From Leptidea sinapis (taxonomy: Eukaryota > Arthropoda > Insecta > Lepidoptera > Pieridae): DNA of 64,000 nt. The stretch is from the NCBI RefSeq assembly GCF_905404315.1, contig NC_066268.1, forward strand, positions 15,352,001 through 15,416,000. The letters run 5' to 3'. Positions 33,455 to 44,287 of this stretch are shown here, one piece after another (the first letter of the stretch is position 1; the number at the start of each line of letters is the position of its first letter). Under the pieces are notes generated by a model. The model saw only the letters and a program-made list of their open reading frames with translations, made no database searches and was not told the origin of the DNA. A program made the translations under genes and the position numbers.

Positions 33455-33998
33455 ACACGTGTAGGGAATTATTTACCGAGAGCTAACAGCGTGGGGCGAC
33501 AATTTAAGCAGGGTTTTGCTCCAGGGCGCAACATTGTACCACGCGGTCGCTCCGAGAGCACACGCCGTCCATACCGGTGATGTTTGTGCCAAAATACCAA
33601 AGAAAAATTGCGTAAGCAAGGATAATAAACGGGTAGGTGGAGCTACCCGCAGACTCACGCCCCTCTAACTTTTTTCTCAATGTCTGGGCGGAGCAGCCAG
33701 TACGCCTCGCGGCCTACGCGTTTCTCCGTGCCCATGCACCAAATATATACAGACATCCCGACCGATACGCGCCGCCGGCAAACACAACGTAAACAAACGT
33801 TTTATACATTCAAATCTATCTTCATTGTGATATAAATACAAGAAACACTGACCCATATAAAAGCTGGACTTGCATGGACTTACACGGACCTATCGCCTTG
33901 GTGTTAAAAGCTATAATTGAGTTCATAACTGTGTTCATATATTTTTCGGAGTGATAAAGGAATACAATGCCACTGCACAAGGATGTTGAGTGGCCAAC
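33455..33998 (+). promoter_or_regulatory. Putative Wnt10 promoter and 5' UTR region
   Basis: A GC-richer island (33470-33780; for example GCCTCGCGGCCTACGCG and ATACGCGCCGCCGGC) stands out from AT-rich flanks, directly upstream of the first Wnt coding exon. A TATA-like box, TATAAAAG, lies at 33856-33863, about 140 bp before the start codon. No known repeat of the window overlaps it. Transcription start not determined; the role is inferred from position and composition. Confidence 0.45.
33856..33863 (+). promoter_or_regulatory. TATA-like box
   Basis: TATAAAAG in CCATATAAAAGCTGG. If used, transcription would start near 33885-33890, leaving a 5' UTR of about 110 nt containing the upstream ORF. 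An ATG at 33874 (26-codon frame) would then be excluded from the mRNA. Confidence 0.35.
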
Positions 33999-34002
33999 AT
34001 GA
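33967..34002 (+). promoter_or_regulatory. Upstream ORF of 11 codons overlapping the Wnt10 start
   Basis: ATG at 33967-33969 opens a frame encoding MPLHKDVEWPT and ends with TGA at 34000-34002. The stop shares bases with the main start codon (ATGA, 33999-34002). Such an arrangement is typical of start-stop overlap permitting termination-coupled reinitiation. Whether it is translated is unknown. Confidence 0.5.
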
Positions 34003-34096
34003 AACTACCGCGGTTTGATGAAGGCCAAAACTGCATAATGTCCCTGACATTACCTATAATCATAATTTTCATATTACCATTATTAAATATGGCGAG
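33999..34096 (+). CDS. Wnt10: Wnt10 exon 1 (start codon and signal peptide)
   Basis: First coding exon of a secreted Wnt ligand. The ATG at 33999 has A at -3 and an in-frame TGA at 33987-33989 just upstream, so it is the first possible start in this frame. The exon encodes 32 codons plus two bases. After a short polar leader comes SLTLPIIIIFILPLLNMA, a hydrophobic core fitting a signal peptide for entry to the secretory pathway. Met14 could also initiate and would give a more ordinary signal peptide. The exon ends ATGGCGAG|GTAAGT, a strong donor. The open AG pairs with the first base C of the 46621 exon to make a Ser codon. The frame is too short to be noticed alone; its assignment rests on phase fit, signal segment, donor and position upstream of a Wnt exon on the same strand. 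An extra small exon between the two cannot be excluded. Confidence 0.72.
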
Positions 34097-34102
34097 GTAA
34101 GT

Positions 34103-36720
34103 AGTTTTTATTACTATTGTCAAGGATTAAAATTTAAATCACAATAAACTATTGTAATGAGTAGACGTGTACGCGCTTAATTCAAATTAAGAACGGCATA
34201 CAATTATAGGCTTTATTTCTTTGTGATTTGGCCTGTATCAGCTTCAAGTTATAGCACAGATTATAATGATATGAGTGTCACACATAGGGACGACGCAATG
34301 AATACGAGACAAAAACATCACAGCACTAATCATGCAAAACTTAAGTAGACAAGAAACGGTTGAATAATGATCCTGATATTAATGATAATGAATGATAATG
34401 CATGCAAATGTAAAAGGTGACAATCGATCGAGAGCCCACCCAATGCGATGTAGATTTAGTATTCGATGTATAGATAATAAATATGTTAATAGCAAACGAT
34501 ATGCCACCGCGCGATGTATAATTGACTAGTTTGCAGCATGATTTATACGAACAACACCGAATAAGGAACTAATAGAAGTAGCTTTCGCTGCTTAGTCTTA
34601 AAAATTAATTTGTTTCTCAGCGTGAAATAATTATTGACTAAGTTATTTGTAATGATGACGAATAGTTATTTGATGCCCTTTATATTATATATGTCAATAT
34701 TCTATTCTACGAATTTGGAATCAATACAGGATAGTGTATTTTTACTTCGCACTTTCACTACTTTTTTCGCAGAAAAAGTTAGGAAGACAGAAATTCAGAA
34801 AAGAAGGAATTTCAGAATTTCGTTTTAGACATCTTAGTACTTGTGGGAAGCTTTTTGTAAGCTCATTAATAAATTTTTCCATTTTACTTCATTTTCATCT
34901 TGCTGAAATGTATATAATATAATAATAGGAAAAATATCAAGTTTTTAATACCTAATAACAGTCTTATAAACTGTTATATTAACATATTTACTCAAATGGT
35001 TTCAGTCATTTGTTGAAGTAGAAGTATGTTAAGTATGATTTTTAGTACCAAAATCCAGAATATTTCGAAACGTAAAAATTAAACAATTTTTTTAGTTTAT
35101 AATATTTCACACATCAATACAAGAATAATTAATTATTAAAAAAACATTTTACAAAAATATTTTAGTGGCACATCTAGATGTTCTACGATCTGTAAAACAT
35201 TGCGAGTTTCGCTTAACTATAATTGGCGTAGTGAGTACAGTTTAAGTGATTCAATATCATGGTAAATAACTCTTAACAAATATCTCAAGGAATCAATAAC
35301 TATTTATCTCAAGAAACAATTCCACCTCGCTCGTTTTCAACATGGGCTAATTCATTTAATTCTTAACTTGAAGAATGTTTTATCTGCCTTACTAATTGCT
35401 TATATTGGTACTTAAAGGTTACGCTAACAAATCAGACTGTATCTTTACTCTCGTAGATTATAAACGTATGAATAGGCACAGAGCCTCCGCATACATTGTT
35501 GAAACACGGAATTTCAATCAGCGCTCACTATTTCGCAAGCGAAACGACAGATATACGTCACAAGTCAGCGCGAATAGGCTGCTTGATGGCTGTCGTTAAG
35601 GCTCAAAATCCCTTGTGTTAACAGCAGTTTAATTCATTGGTAAATTGCGAAAGTCTGGAAAAGTATGTGCAGAATTGTCGGCACGCTGAGAGGCAACGCA
35701 AGTAGCAGTAATTTGTATTGAAATAACCTTTCTGAATGGGTATCTCTACGTTGCATCGGTCCGTCCCTGACGTCGGATTTATTATTTTTTGCAAACGTTC
35801 TCTTAAAGCACGAAATTATTGTTTTTATCTTGTCCATGTGGAATTTTCAATGCAATTATTATAAGCCGAGCGACGCGTTTTAATTGGACCACTAAGTTTA
35901 ACAACTCACTGAAAAAGCTGTTCCTTCCATCCGATAATTCCCTTTCTTTACGACAAAATCGTTTATCATATTGGACTTTATATATGGACGAAAATAAACT
36001 TGAGCAACATAGTGGCCTTTGTTACCGCGTAATGTTCTTTTAAATAATTGAGTCTACGTTTTAATGAATGGCAACACTTTATACTTCGTATTTCTGTTTA
36101 CCGTCATGGCTCTTTGAGAAATTACTTTGTTTTTGTTTAAGAGCTACTGTTTGTTTGTTACGCATACCAATACACGTGAAAGCTAATTGATTTTTGACAC
36201 AATATGTCATATTAAACGATAGACTAAGAATGTAGCGTATAGATGATCTGTAAGCCCGATAATACGTGAGCAATTTCGATTTGGTGGTTTTATATTCAAA
36301 ATGCTAGAGCTAATGTCAAGCATAGTTGACTGTTTAGGACTTGTAAAACTAACAATTATCGATCAAAAATTTAAGTGAAATCGTTTGCACAAAATACAAA
36401 TAGATTTTTTCAATTATCTTTCTAATAGATAATGGAGTAAGATATGTGATATGATTTGGTATGTATGTACAAAAATGATATCTCAAATCACATGCTATTT
36501 GCAATTGGATCATCAGATTCCTTGACGCTGTGGCGGGCTATCACTAAATCCATGAGCACGAGTAGGAATCTTAATGTAGTAGGACATCTCTTACACATTT
36601 TCTTCTGCACTTCAATGACCAACTGTGCTTATTCCTATTGTCGCCTATGCGTCAGAAATAGACATATGTTTTTTTGTTTTTAAAGCTATATTTTCATTAA
36701 AAACTTCAAATGATGTGAAA
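34103..36720. other. Repeat-poor first part of intron 1; nothing recognised
   Basis: Several short open frames with no motif. The lack of recognisable repeats over 2.6 kb next to a developmental gene's first exon makes it a place to look for conserved regulatory DNA, but no site is evident by eye. Confidence 0.35.
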
Positions 36721-36725
36721 AAATC

Positions 36726-36795
36726 TTTATGTACTTACAGTGTGTGTGTGTGTGTGTGTGTGTTGATACTCTCACACACACTGTAAGTACATAAA
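36726..36795. repeat. Perfect 23-bp inverted repeat around a (GT)n tract
   Basis: TTTATGTACTTACAGTGTG plus TGTG (36726-36748) is exactly mirrored by the complement at 36773-36795. The GT microsatellite occupies the inner left arm and loop; the right arm is its CA complement. It probably arose by fold-back copying. Confidence 0.8.
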
Positions 36796-37002
36796 CACAA
36801 GTAAACGCTTAGGTACTCAATAACGTTTTAGCTTTTATTATGATTTACTTTATTATACATTTCATTACATTACATATTTCACTTCTTCATTTCATTTGAG
36901 GTGCATCACTATGCATAAAATGTATTTCAAATAATTGTGATTGTATCTAGGATTGCATTTTAACCATTAATTTAAACATTATATTGCCATTTTTTATTTT
37001 TT

Positions 37003-37085
37003 AAATTTTTCCGAAGTGGTGGTAAATGATAAAATATATTTTTTATCTAGATGAATAAATTACTTTTGAATTTGAGTTTGAGTTT
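37003..37085 (+). repeat. LINE-D-like 3' tail
   Basis: TTTTTCCGAAGTGGTGGTAAATG then GAATAAATTACTTTTGAATTTGAGTTTGAG resembles a LINE 3' end with a TTTGA-type tail. The next LINE begins right after it. Confidence 0.4.
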
Positions 37086-38395
37086 GCAGGAAGTAGCTTC
37101 TGCTTTTGAGAAATTTTTTTCTGACATTCCAGTTTCCATCTCAAGCACCCTTGTCTCCTCCACCAGTGTTGCGGAGTCACTTCTTTTGGAAAATGTTAAG
37201 GAATGTAAACAAAATTTCAAATTCAGTGTTGTTAGCCCAGCGGAAATAATTAAAACTTTCAGATCCTTAGAAATGAAAAAAACTGCTGATATATGGGGCA
37301 TATCTGTAAAAATAATAAGTTCTGTTATTGACGTCATAGCACCATATCTAGCACTAGTTTTCATAGCTGTATTGAACATGGCGTGTTTCCTGACCTTCTG
37401 AAGTATAGTAAAATTACACCAATATTTAATTTGGGACTCACTTCTGACCCGAATAACTATCGCCCTGTTTCGGTGTTGCCGACCCTTATTAAAATTTTTG
37501 AAAAAATTATTTTAAGCCAAATGCTTACTCACTTTAACACTTATAAGTTACTTCATATAAAACAATTTGGCTTTACTAGGGGACGCTCGACTACGGATGC
37601 AGGTGTTGAACTCATCAGGAATATTTTTGAGGCCTGGGAGGAATCACAGAATGCACTTGGTATCTTCTGTGATTTATCTAAGGCTTTTGATTGTGTTCAA
37701 CATTCAACGCTGGTCAGGAAGCTATGCCACTATGGTATAAGAGGATCTGCACTCGATCTTCTGATCTCATATTTAAATAATAGGATTCAGAGGGTCGAGG
37801 TGAATGGCAGGAGATCTCCTGGGACTCCTCTCGGTATGGGGGTACCACAAGGGTCTATTCTTGGACCCTTCCTCTTCCTAATTTATATAAATGATCTACC
37901 TAACCTTGTAGAAAAAAAATACAAGGTGGTATTGTTTGCGGATGACACTTCACTTATATTCAAAGTGAAACGAAGCCAAGTTTTATATGACGAAGTAAAC
38001 AATGCTCTACCTGACATCGTGTACTGGCTTAGCGCCAATAACTTATTGTTAAATAATCATAAAACCAAATATATTAAATTCACCGCGCCAAATGTCAAAA
38101 ATGTAGATGCGAATATTTTGTTAAATGGAGAGGTGGTAAAACCAGTGGAATCTGCTATATTTCTTGGCATTACTCTTGATTCCAAATTGCAGTGGGGCCC
38201 CCATAATGAAGGATTGGCGAATAGGCTAAGTTGCTTAACCGCATATGCTGCAGACAGCATATGCGGTTAAGAAAATCAGACGGTTAACTGACATAGATAC
38301 GGCGAGATTAGTATACTTTAGTTATTTTCATAGTATTATGTCCTATGGTATATTGTTATGGGGCAGTGCGGCCGATATTAATACTATCTTATAAT
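37086..38395 (+). pseudogene. Non-LTR retrotransposon reverse transcriptase, frameshifted
   Basis: Frame 1 (from 37086) holds the region before the RT domain: SAFEKFFSDIPVSI and a PAEIIKTFRSLEMKKTADI block. A one-base loss near 37366 shifts it to the frame of 37377-38268, which carries HGVFPDLLKYSKITPIF, NNYRPVSVLPTLIKIFEKI, GFTRGRSTTDA, FCDLSKAFDCVQH (catalytic Asp97 counted from 37383), MGVPQGSILGPFLFLIYIND and LFADDTSLI (FADD 185-188). All three catalytic aspartates are intact. At 38234-38271 a perfect snap-back hairpin destroys the frame; the protein would resume as AYAVKKIRRLTDIDTARLVY then FSYFHSIMSYGILLWGSA in another frame. The motifs are typical of the Jockey/CR1 group. The endonuclease and the C-terminal end are missing. 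Confidence 0.88.
38234..38271. repeat. Perfect 17-bp snap-back hairpin inside the RT
   Basis: CTTAACCGCATATGCTG (38234-38250), spacer CAGA, exact reverse complement (38255-38271). The right arm is the natural RT sequence (codes AYAVKK in its frame); the left arm has replaced the upstream codons, so the repair tract ran from right to left. Confidence 0.8.
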
Positions 38396-38930
38396 AATAT
38401 TATAATAATATATACTTCATATCTGTCAAGGATCAATATTTTTATACTATGTTTACGTATCACTTACTCAGCGTAGCGCAAGCAGATATTTAGTTTTGAT
38501 TAGTTCGCGAGTGCTTCCACTTCCGACTTAGGTAAATTTCAAGGCTAGCTTAAACGTATTTTCTAATGTTAAGTAGTCTAAATTATTCGTCAGGAATCTG
38601 ACTATCATTTACACTATAAATATGGAAATCCGACCGATAGACCCAGAGATAAGCGCTTTCAAACAAACAAACAACTCTACTACTTTATAATATTAGTACG
38701 GATATGTTAGATACCTCCAAGAGAAAAAGTACGAGGAAAGGTTTTGAATAATTAACGCGAGTATTATAAATTTATTTAAATAAAATACTTTTTTGAATAT
38801 AAAAGGAGTGTAACTGACTTTTTCAATGGGGACTGACTGGTTCAATGGAAAAGTCACAAAACGTTTAGTAAAGTTAAAAATAATAAAAATGTAACCTTTA
38901 CGCCAAAAACCTAATGTATTTTTTTTTTTA
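38396..38930. other. No gene; tail of an interspersed repeat at 38620-38705
   Basis: GCGCTTTCAAACAAACAAAC followed by ACTTTATAATATTAGTACGG resembles the 3' end of the repeat at 40328-40705. The rest is not recognised. Confidence 0.45.
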
Positions 38931-39236
38931 ATGAAAATAGGGGACGAGACGAGCAGGTCGGTCAGCTGATGGTAATTGATGGGCCCTGCTCCTTACAATC
39001 CAGTGCCGCCCAGGATTCTTGTAATACCCCAAACATTCTGAGCAGCACTACAACTGCGCTCGTCACATTGAGACATAAGATGTTAAGTCTCATTTGCCCA
39101 GTAATTTCACTAGCTACGGCGCCCTTCAGACCGAAACACAGTAATTCTTACACATTACTGCTTCACGGCAGAAATAGGCACCGTTGTGGTACCCATAATA
39201 TAGCCGGCATCCTGTGCAAAGGAGCCTCCCACTGGT
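38931..39236 (+). repeat. REP-A copy 9 (near full length)
   Basis: From ATGAAAATAGGGGACGAG to GGAGCCTCCCACTGG. Long open frame through the element as in copies 2 and 5. Confidence 0.9.
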
Positions 39237-40327
39237 GTTACCCTGCCACGCGTTTTAATCCTTTGAAAATAATTTTATTTAAAAAAGTATCAACATCGCT
39301 GGCTCACCGTATAATCCGCGTTATGAAGCTCCTAATGCAAAAAATGATAACGTTTGTAATGATTAAGTTTCATTAAGAACATTTAAATGCGGTATATGAT
39401 TCGTTTTCCGAGCATCCCTTAATGATACGGCCGCATTCCCGAGCTCGACTGGGCCGTGGGAAGGGACAAGATAACTCGCAGTTATGTAAAGACGGAAAAT
39501 GATGTTTAACTTTTGTTACAAATACTTTTAGTGCACTGTTTGAATGGACAATCCCTTTTCTAGTGCTATGCCTGGGTTCCGTACTCAAATGACTGAACTT
39601 TATATTAATTTATTTCTTTCAGTCAGATCGAAATGATGTAAAAAGATTAACGTCATAAAATAATAGAAAAAATCTAAACTGTCAAAATGTGACCCAACGC
39701 ATTAACGTGCACATATATAAAAAAATATCGGTTTTGCATTGACAATACCTTGTCTTGCGTTATTCCTGGGTTCTGTATAAATAGGAAAGTGTTATTAAAA
39801 TAATAAAACTTTATTTAAAATGTCAAAATACGTCCCAATTCGCTTCATGCGCGCATATTTAAGAAATTTGGTATTTTTCTATTTTTATGTCTGTCTTCAA
39901 CGACAGGGACACTTGATGGTAGGTGATTACTCTTTATTATTACAAAGTAACAAGCATTGAGACTCGGGAAGTTCTGAAACTCATACTAATAATAATTTTG
40001 GTATTATTAATAAATACACTCCAATCGCCACGACTATCATTTTCTTTAATCCTCTTGTTTTATATTTATAAGTAATTTAATATGCGAACAAACGAGCCAA
40101 ATAAAATTATGATTGTTACATTTTAATACATTTTGACCAATGGTAATAGTTTCTACTTATTCTGCAATAGGTATTGGATTCGACCCGCTTGAAACATTGT
40201 GACGTACGCTTGTCTGTCTGTATCACTTTAACCCCATTATCGAGACATCTGAAATTTAAACACATTATATTACTATTGCTATTATAAACAACAACTCCAA
40301 TAACACCATGTAAATATTAATTTATAG
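39237..40327. other. No gene seen
   Basis: No recognised repeat. A 71-codon minus frame (39373-39588) has no motif. Confidence 0.4.
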
Positions 40328-40705
40328 AAGTACTAGCTGATGCCCGCGACTTCGTCCACGTAGATAAAATGTTTTTAAAAATAATAGACAAGTTTCGAAT
40401 TGAAGATTATCTCCGGTTCCCATTTCCAGCTCCCATACCCAAAATATTATATGAATCTCATTTCGAGGAAGATTGCTGTGGCAAACTAATTCTACTATTG
40501 GTAGTTACAGCTCATTGACGTGAATTTCAATTTTTCATAAATCCCGCGGGAAGCATGGTTTTTTCCGGGATAAAATGTAGCCTATGTCCTTTCCCAAGCT
40601 TTAGTCTCTCGCTGTATTAAATTTCATCAAAATCGGTTCAGTTGCTCTGGCGTAAAAGCGTAACAAACAAACTTACATTCACATTTATAATATAAGTAGG
40701 GATTT
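40328..40705 (+). repeat. Widespread interspersed repeat (GATGCCCGCGACTTCGTC type)
   Basis: Starts CTAGCTGATGCCCGCGACTTC, has AAATCCCGCGGGAAGCATGG, CCGGGATAAAATGTAGCCTATG and ATCAAAATCGGTTCAG, and ends AAACTTACATTCACATTTATAATATAAGTAGGG. This is a very common arthropod repeat; I cannot assign it to a class from sequence alone (Helitron-like or SINE-like have been suggested for similar ones). Fragments of a related type lie at 41750-41785 and 61940-61975. Confidence 0.65.
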
Positions 40706-41288
40706 GAAAAGGACATTTGCATGAGAATCCACTTCTTACTCAACAGATATTTTTTTCCAAATTTAGAAGTGAATTTGGCAATTTGAGAAGGCAATTTCTA
40801 AGGTATTGCCAGTTGCTATAAAATACACTGGGAGATTGTATTCTCAATGAGCTACGGAACTCGCAATGGAGATATAGTAAGAATTGTAACTTATACCCTT
40901 ATCTGTGTATGTTCTTCATTAAAACATCACAATTAGAAATGTAAACAGTTTTAATTACACAAGTACTTCCACTAAGTCAATTTGACTCGAGTGTACAATT
41001 ACCAAAGTAGCACATTAAATAACTAAAAGGATCTATATCGATTTGCTGCAAATAAGATATTTTAAGGTGCCTTTTGAAGTGGTTTTTCTGGCCCCTAAAG
41101 GAAGTGGGCGATCATTTCTCTATCTGAGTCTATACTTATGACACAAGATGTAGCGTTTAAAATGTTTTGGAGGACGTGTTCATATATGATATGTTAGAGA
41201 TTACTTATCCGGAACCAACATTGTTTATTTAAACATACCTTTTTATTCGTAATACTAATAATTCAGTCAATGACATTTCATTACATTA
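40706..41288. other. No gene seen
   Basis: AT-rich intron sequence with no recognised content. Confidence 0.4.
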
Positions 41289-41519
41289 CACAAATTAAAT
41301 TTGAAAACAAAATTTATTAACGCATTGGGACTCGAACCCGCGACCTCTCGCGTTCCGTGCGCGCGGTCTTCCATTGAGACAACCGTTCGAGTGATAAATC
41401 TTATATGCTTTGTTCAACTCTCAGGTTATGGCTTCATCTACAGGATCTACTTTACAGTTGATTACCTACTCAACCCAAATATTTTCATATTAGGAAATTG
41501 ACTTAAAATCATGTCGCTA
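41289..41519 (-). mobile_element. SINE3 copy with upstream module
   Basis: On the minus strand: AAGTCAATTTCCTAATATG, GGGTTGAGTAGG, CCTGAGAGTTGAACAAAGC, then the tRNA-like head (GTCTCAATGGAAGACCGC, GCGGGTTCGAGTCCC) and the tail AATAAATTTTGTTTTC. Collinear with 9448-9697 over the whole 230-250 bp. Confidence 0.75.
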
Positions 41520-41554
41520 TTTCAAACCTCAACAATTTGTTATTTTTTTAAAGT

Positions 41555-41660
41555 GGGAGAGCGCTTGCACGGAACGTTAAGGGTAGCGCATTCGAGTCCT
41601 GCATCGTTCATAAATTTTGTTTTAGAATTTAATTTGTGTAATTAATCCCTGAAGCGAGAG
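41555..41660 (+). mobile_element. SINE3 fragment facing the previous copy
   Basis: GTGGGAGAGCGCTTGCACGG then GCATTCGAGTCCTGCATCGT, TAAATTTTGTTTTAG and TGTGTAATTAATCC. The left part of the head is missing. It forms a head-to-head pair with 41289-41519. Confidence 0.65.
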
Positions 41661-42142
41661 AAGTGTTATCACTTTAAAAAAAATTACAAAGTTTTAAGAT
41701 TTCATTAGATATGACAATTCAAACAAAGAGCGGGCGCGGGGTACTTAATTTATATGGCAAAACAACGTTTGCCAGGTGAACTCTTGTAGCTATTAAAATA
41801 CGTAAAAGTGTCGTTCTTACTAGGGAACTCTGAATGACGAATATAATAAATATAAACTCTGTTACCACGTCGGATCTATGAAGTGTGGAATCACGTTTAA
41901 GCCGTCAGATGTACGTGAATTATCACTATCATAATAATATGACTAGGTTTGGCCTCATCTTGAGCTAGATATTATTCAAAAATATGTCTCATAGAATCAT
42001 TCTTTACAGAAATAAAACTATCATATCTCTCATGTTGGATCTAACTGTGAATAGTGTGCAGAATTGGAATAAAATCGTTTCAGTAGTTTAGGTTAGGTGT
42101 TCATCGCGGACAAATAACGAGACACGGAATTTTTATATAAAA
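41661..42142. other. No gene seen; short repeat scrap
   Basis: 41750-41785 (GGCAAAACAACGTTTGCCAGG) is a scrap of a common lepidopteran repeat type. Nothing else recognised. Confidence 0.4.
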
Positions 42143-42430
42143 TGGCTCCTTTGCACAGGATGCCAGCTAGATTATGGGTACCAAAACGGCACCTTTTTCT
42201 GCCGTGAAGAAGTATAATGTGTAAACATTATTATTTCGGTATGGCGCCGTAGCTAGTGAAATTACTGGGCAAATGAGACTTAACATCTTACGTCTGAAAG
42301 TGACGAGCGCAATTGTAGTGCCGCTCAGAATATTTGAGTATTTCAAGAATCTAGTACTGCATCGTAATGGGCAGGACGTATCAATTACCATCTGCTGAAG
42401 GTCCTGCTCGTCTCATCCCTTATTGTCATA
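42143..42430 (-). repeat. REP-A copy 10
   Basis: From GGCTCCTTTGCACAGGATGC to CCTGCTCGTCTCATCCC. A further 40-bp scrap of the REP-A 5' end lies at 42833-42872 in the same orientation. Confidence 0.85.
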
Positions 42431-43699
42431 AAAAAAAACTCTTTGTTTAATGTATTTGGAACGCTAGATGGCGTTATATTCATAATTATTAAGAAATGTT
42501 TATTTAAATTGCCAACCTCTTATTATGGGGCATTCGAGTAAATATGTCAGACGATCGTATTGTATACTAATTTCGTTGTCACTTGGAAAAAGTCGTGTTA
42601 TTTTTGATAAAATGTGATAATGTCTTTGCAACATTCGAGTAGTTTGAACGTGTAAGCGCAAACAAACAAACAAACACATATTTGCGTTTATTATTATATT
42701 ATTATTATTAGTTAGTTTTTATCTAACATACTCTGATGTTGTTTAAATTGTCAATGAGACTTCAAAAAGCCTTCTGCGTTCAATTTTTGTATGAATTAAG
42801 TATTTGCTAACGTTGTAATAACGACGGGCGACTATCAGCTAAATGTCCTGCTCGTCTGGACCGTTATTTTCAAAAAAAAAAAACAATTTACACAAATGTA
42901 AATATTTCATTTTCATAAAATCCCGCTCAAAATTGTGGCATCTTCGTTTATCATCACGAAATCAGTCAGTCCTACTTTCAAACTCCCTGGTGTAACATTA
43001 TAAAATTGAACATCATAATTTAACAGTCGGGTGGTCGCCTAACATCGAATATGGCAAGACCTGTTTTAATCAAACGAAAATATTTGAAAAGCATCCATAG
43101 CACGGAATTCCACGGGCCGAGTTCGAAGCTCAACAATATTATTAATTAAAATCTCTACAATCTTATTCCAACAAATACTTTACGAATATTTGTCGGAACC
43201 CGGGAGTTCATACAAATTGTTTCATTAATAAACAATCCAGGATTTGTGCGATACGATCGTTTTAGAATTAATTATATTGAATTTAATTTTTAATCAGCTA
43301 CCAATTAACGATGTTCGGTAGTGTCGCATTCAATGTTACTTTAGACTGTTGTTAATTAACGAAATTTATGTCTTTGAACATAAACAAATGACTGAATAGC
43401 TTTTACTGCATTTTGTCATCAAAACTCCCAAAGTTTTAGAAGGTTGGAAAATAGGGAACAAATATAATGTATTCCTCAGCGAGATGGCATGATTCTATTC
43501 CGGTGTATTCCGGCTTTTGAAGAAATCTTTTCTAGCTGATAGATGGCATAGGATACATCAATCATCGTTTAGTGATTGCTATGATACATATATATCTATA
43601 TGTATGGATATATACATGTTTATTTATTTATAATCGCTTATAAAATGCTCACAGAATACCTTTATTGATTTATAGTGTATGTGGATGATGCAGCTACTG
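42431..43699. other. No gene seen apart from a REP-A scrap
   Basis: 42661-42678 is (AAAC)n. 42750-42800 resembles the end of the repeat at 16555-17160. The remainder is AT-rich. Confidence 0.4.
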
Positions 43700-44010
43700 T
43701 ACTCAATAACTTTTGTATTAACATTTATTTTTTTGACTTACTCGTGTAAGACATTGACTATTTGACGTTTGAGTGTGTTTGTTGCATCATTTTACATTTT
43801 ACATATTATATTGTAATTGAAATGATCTGTAAATCTTGATATAAAAGAGTGGCGATGAGTTTCTTGCTACTTCTTCTCATTAGCTCAACCCTTTACGAAG
43901 CAGCGGTAGATTCAATAAGAAAAATATTTTTTTTCGACATTCATAAGTGTCATTTTCGTGACCTACTTGAATAAACTGATTTTGATTTGATTTGATTTGA
44001 TTTGATGAAT
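43700..44010 (+). repeat. LINE-B 3' UTR with TTTGA tail
   Basis: TTGACTTACTCGTGTAAG, GTGGCGATGAGTTTCTTGC, TTAGCTCAACCCTTTACGAAG, and the end ACTTGAATAAACTG followed by TTTGATTTGATTTGATTTGA. This is the only copy in the window with an intact pentamer tail on the + strand, and it fixes the orientation of the family. Confidence 0.75.
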
Positions 44011-44287
44011 AATATATAGGACAAATTTATGTATTTACCAATTTGAGTGACAATATTGTAAGAACACTTGCTAAACGATATGAAGCATACATCAGTTCGT
44101 AAAGGGGCTTTGACACGAGGAGAAGAACCACAGAAGACTGTGTTCTGTGAGACGAACTAATAAGAAATTGCCAGTCCATGTTTTAAATCATATAATAACG
44201 AAATTGCATAGCTTACATAACACGCGTAGCACCAATCAAGTACTAAGCATTATTATCTTCTGTATAATATAGCAGATATTATATATT
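44011..44287. other. No gene seen
   Basis: Short spacer between the LINE-B tail and SINE2. Confidence 0.4.

Noticed and set aside
38969..39376. 135-codon frame as a host gene
   Set aside because: It is REP-A sequence running into its flank; the same peptide appears in many dispersed copies.
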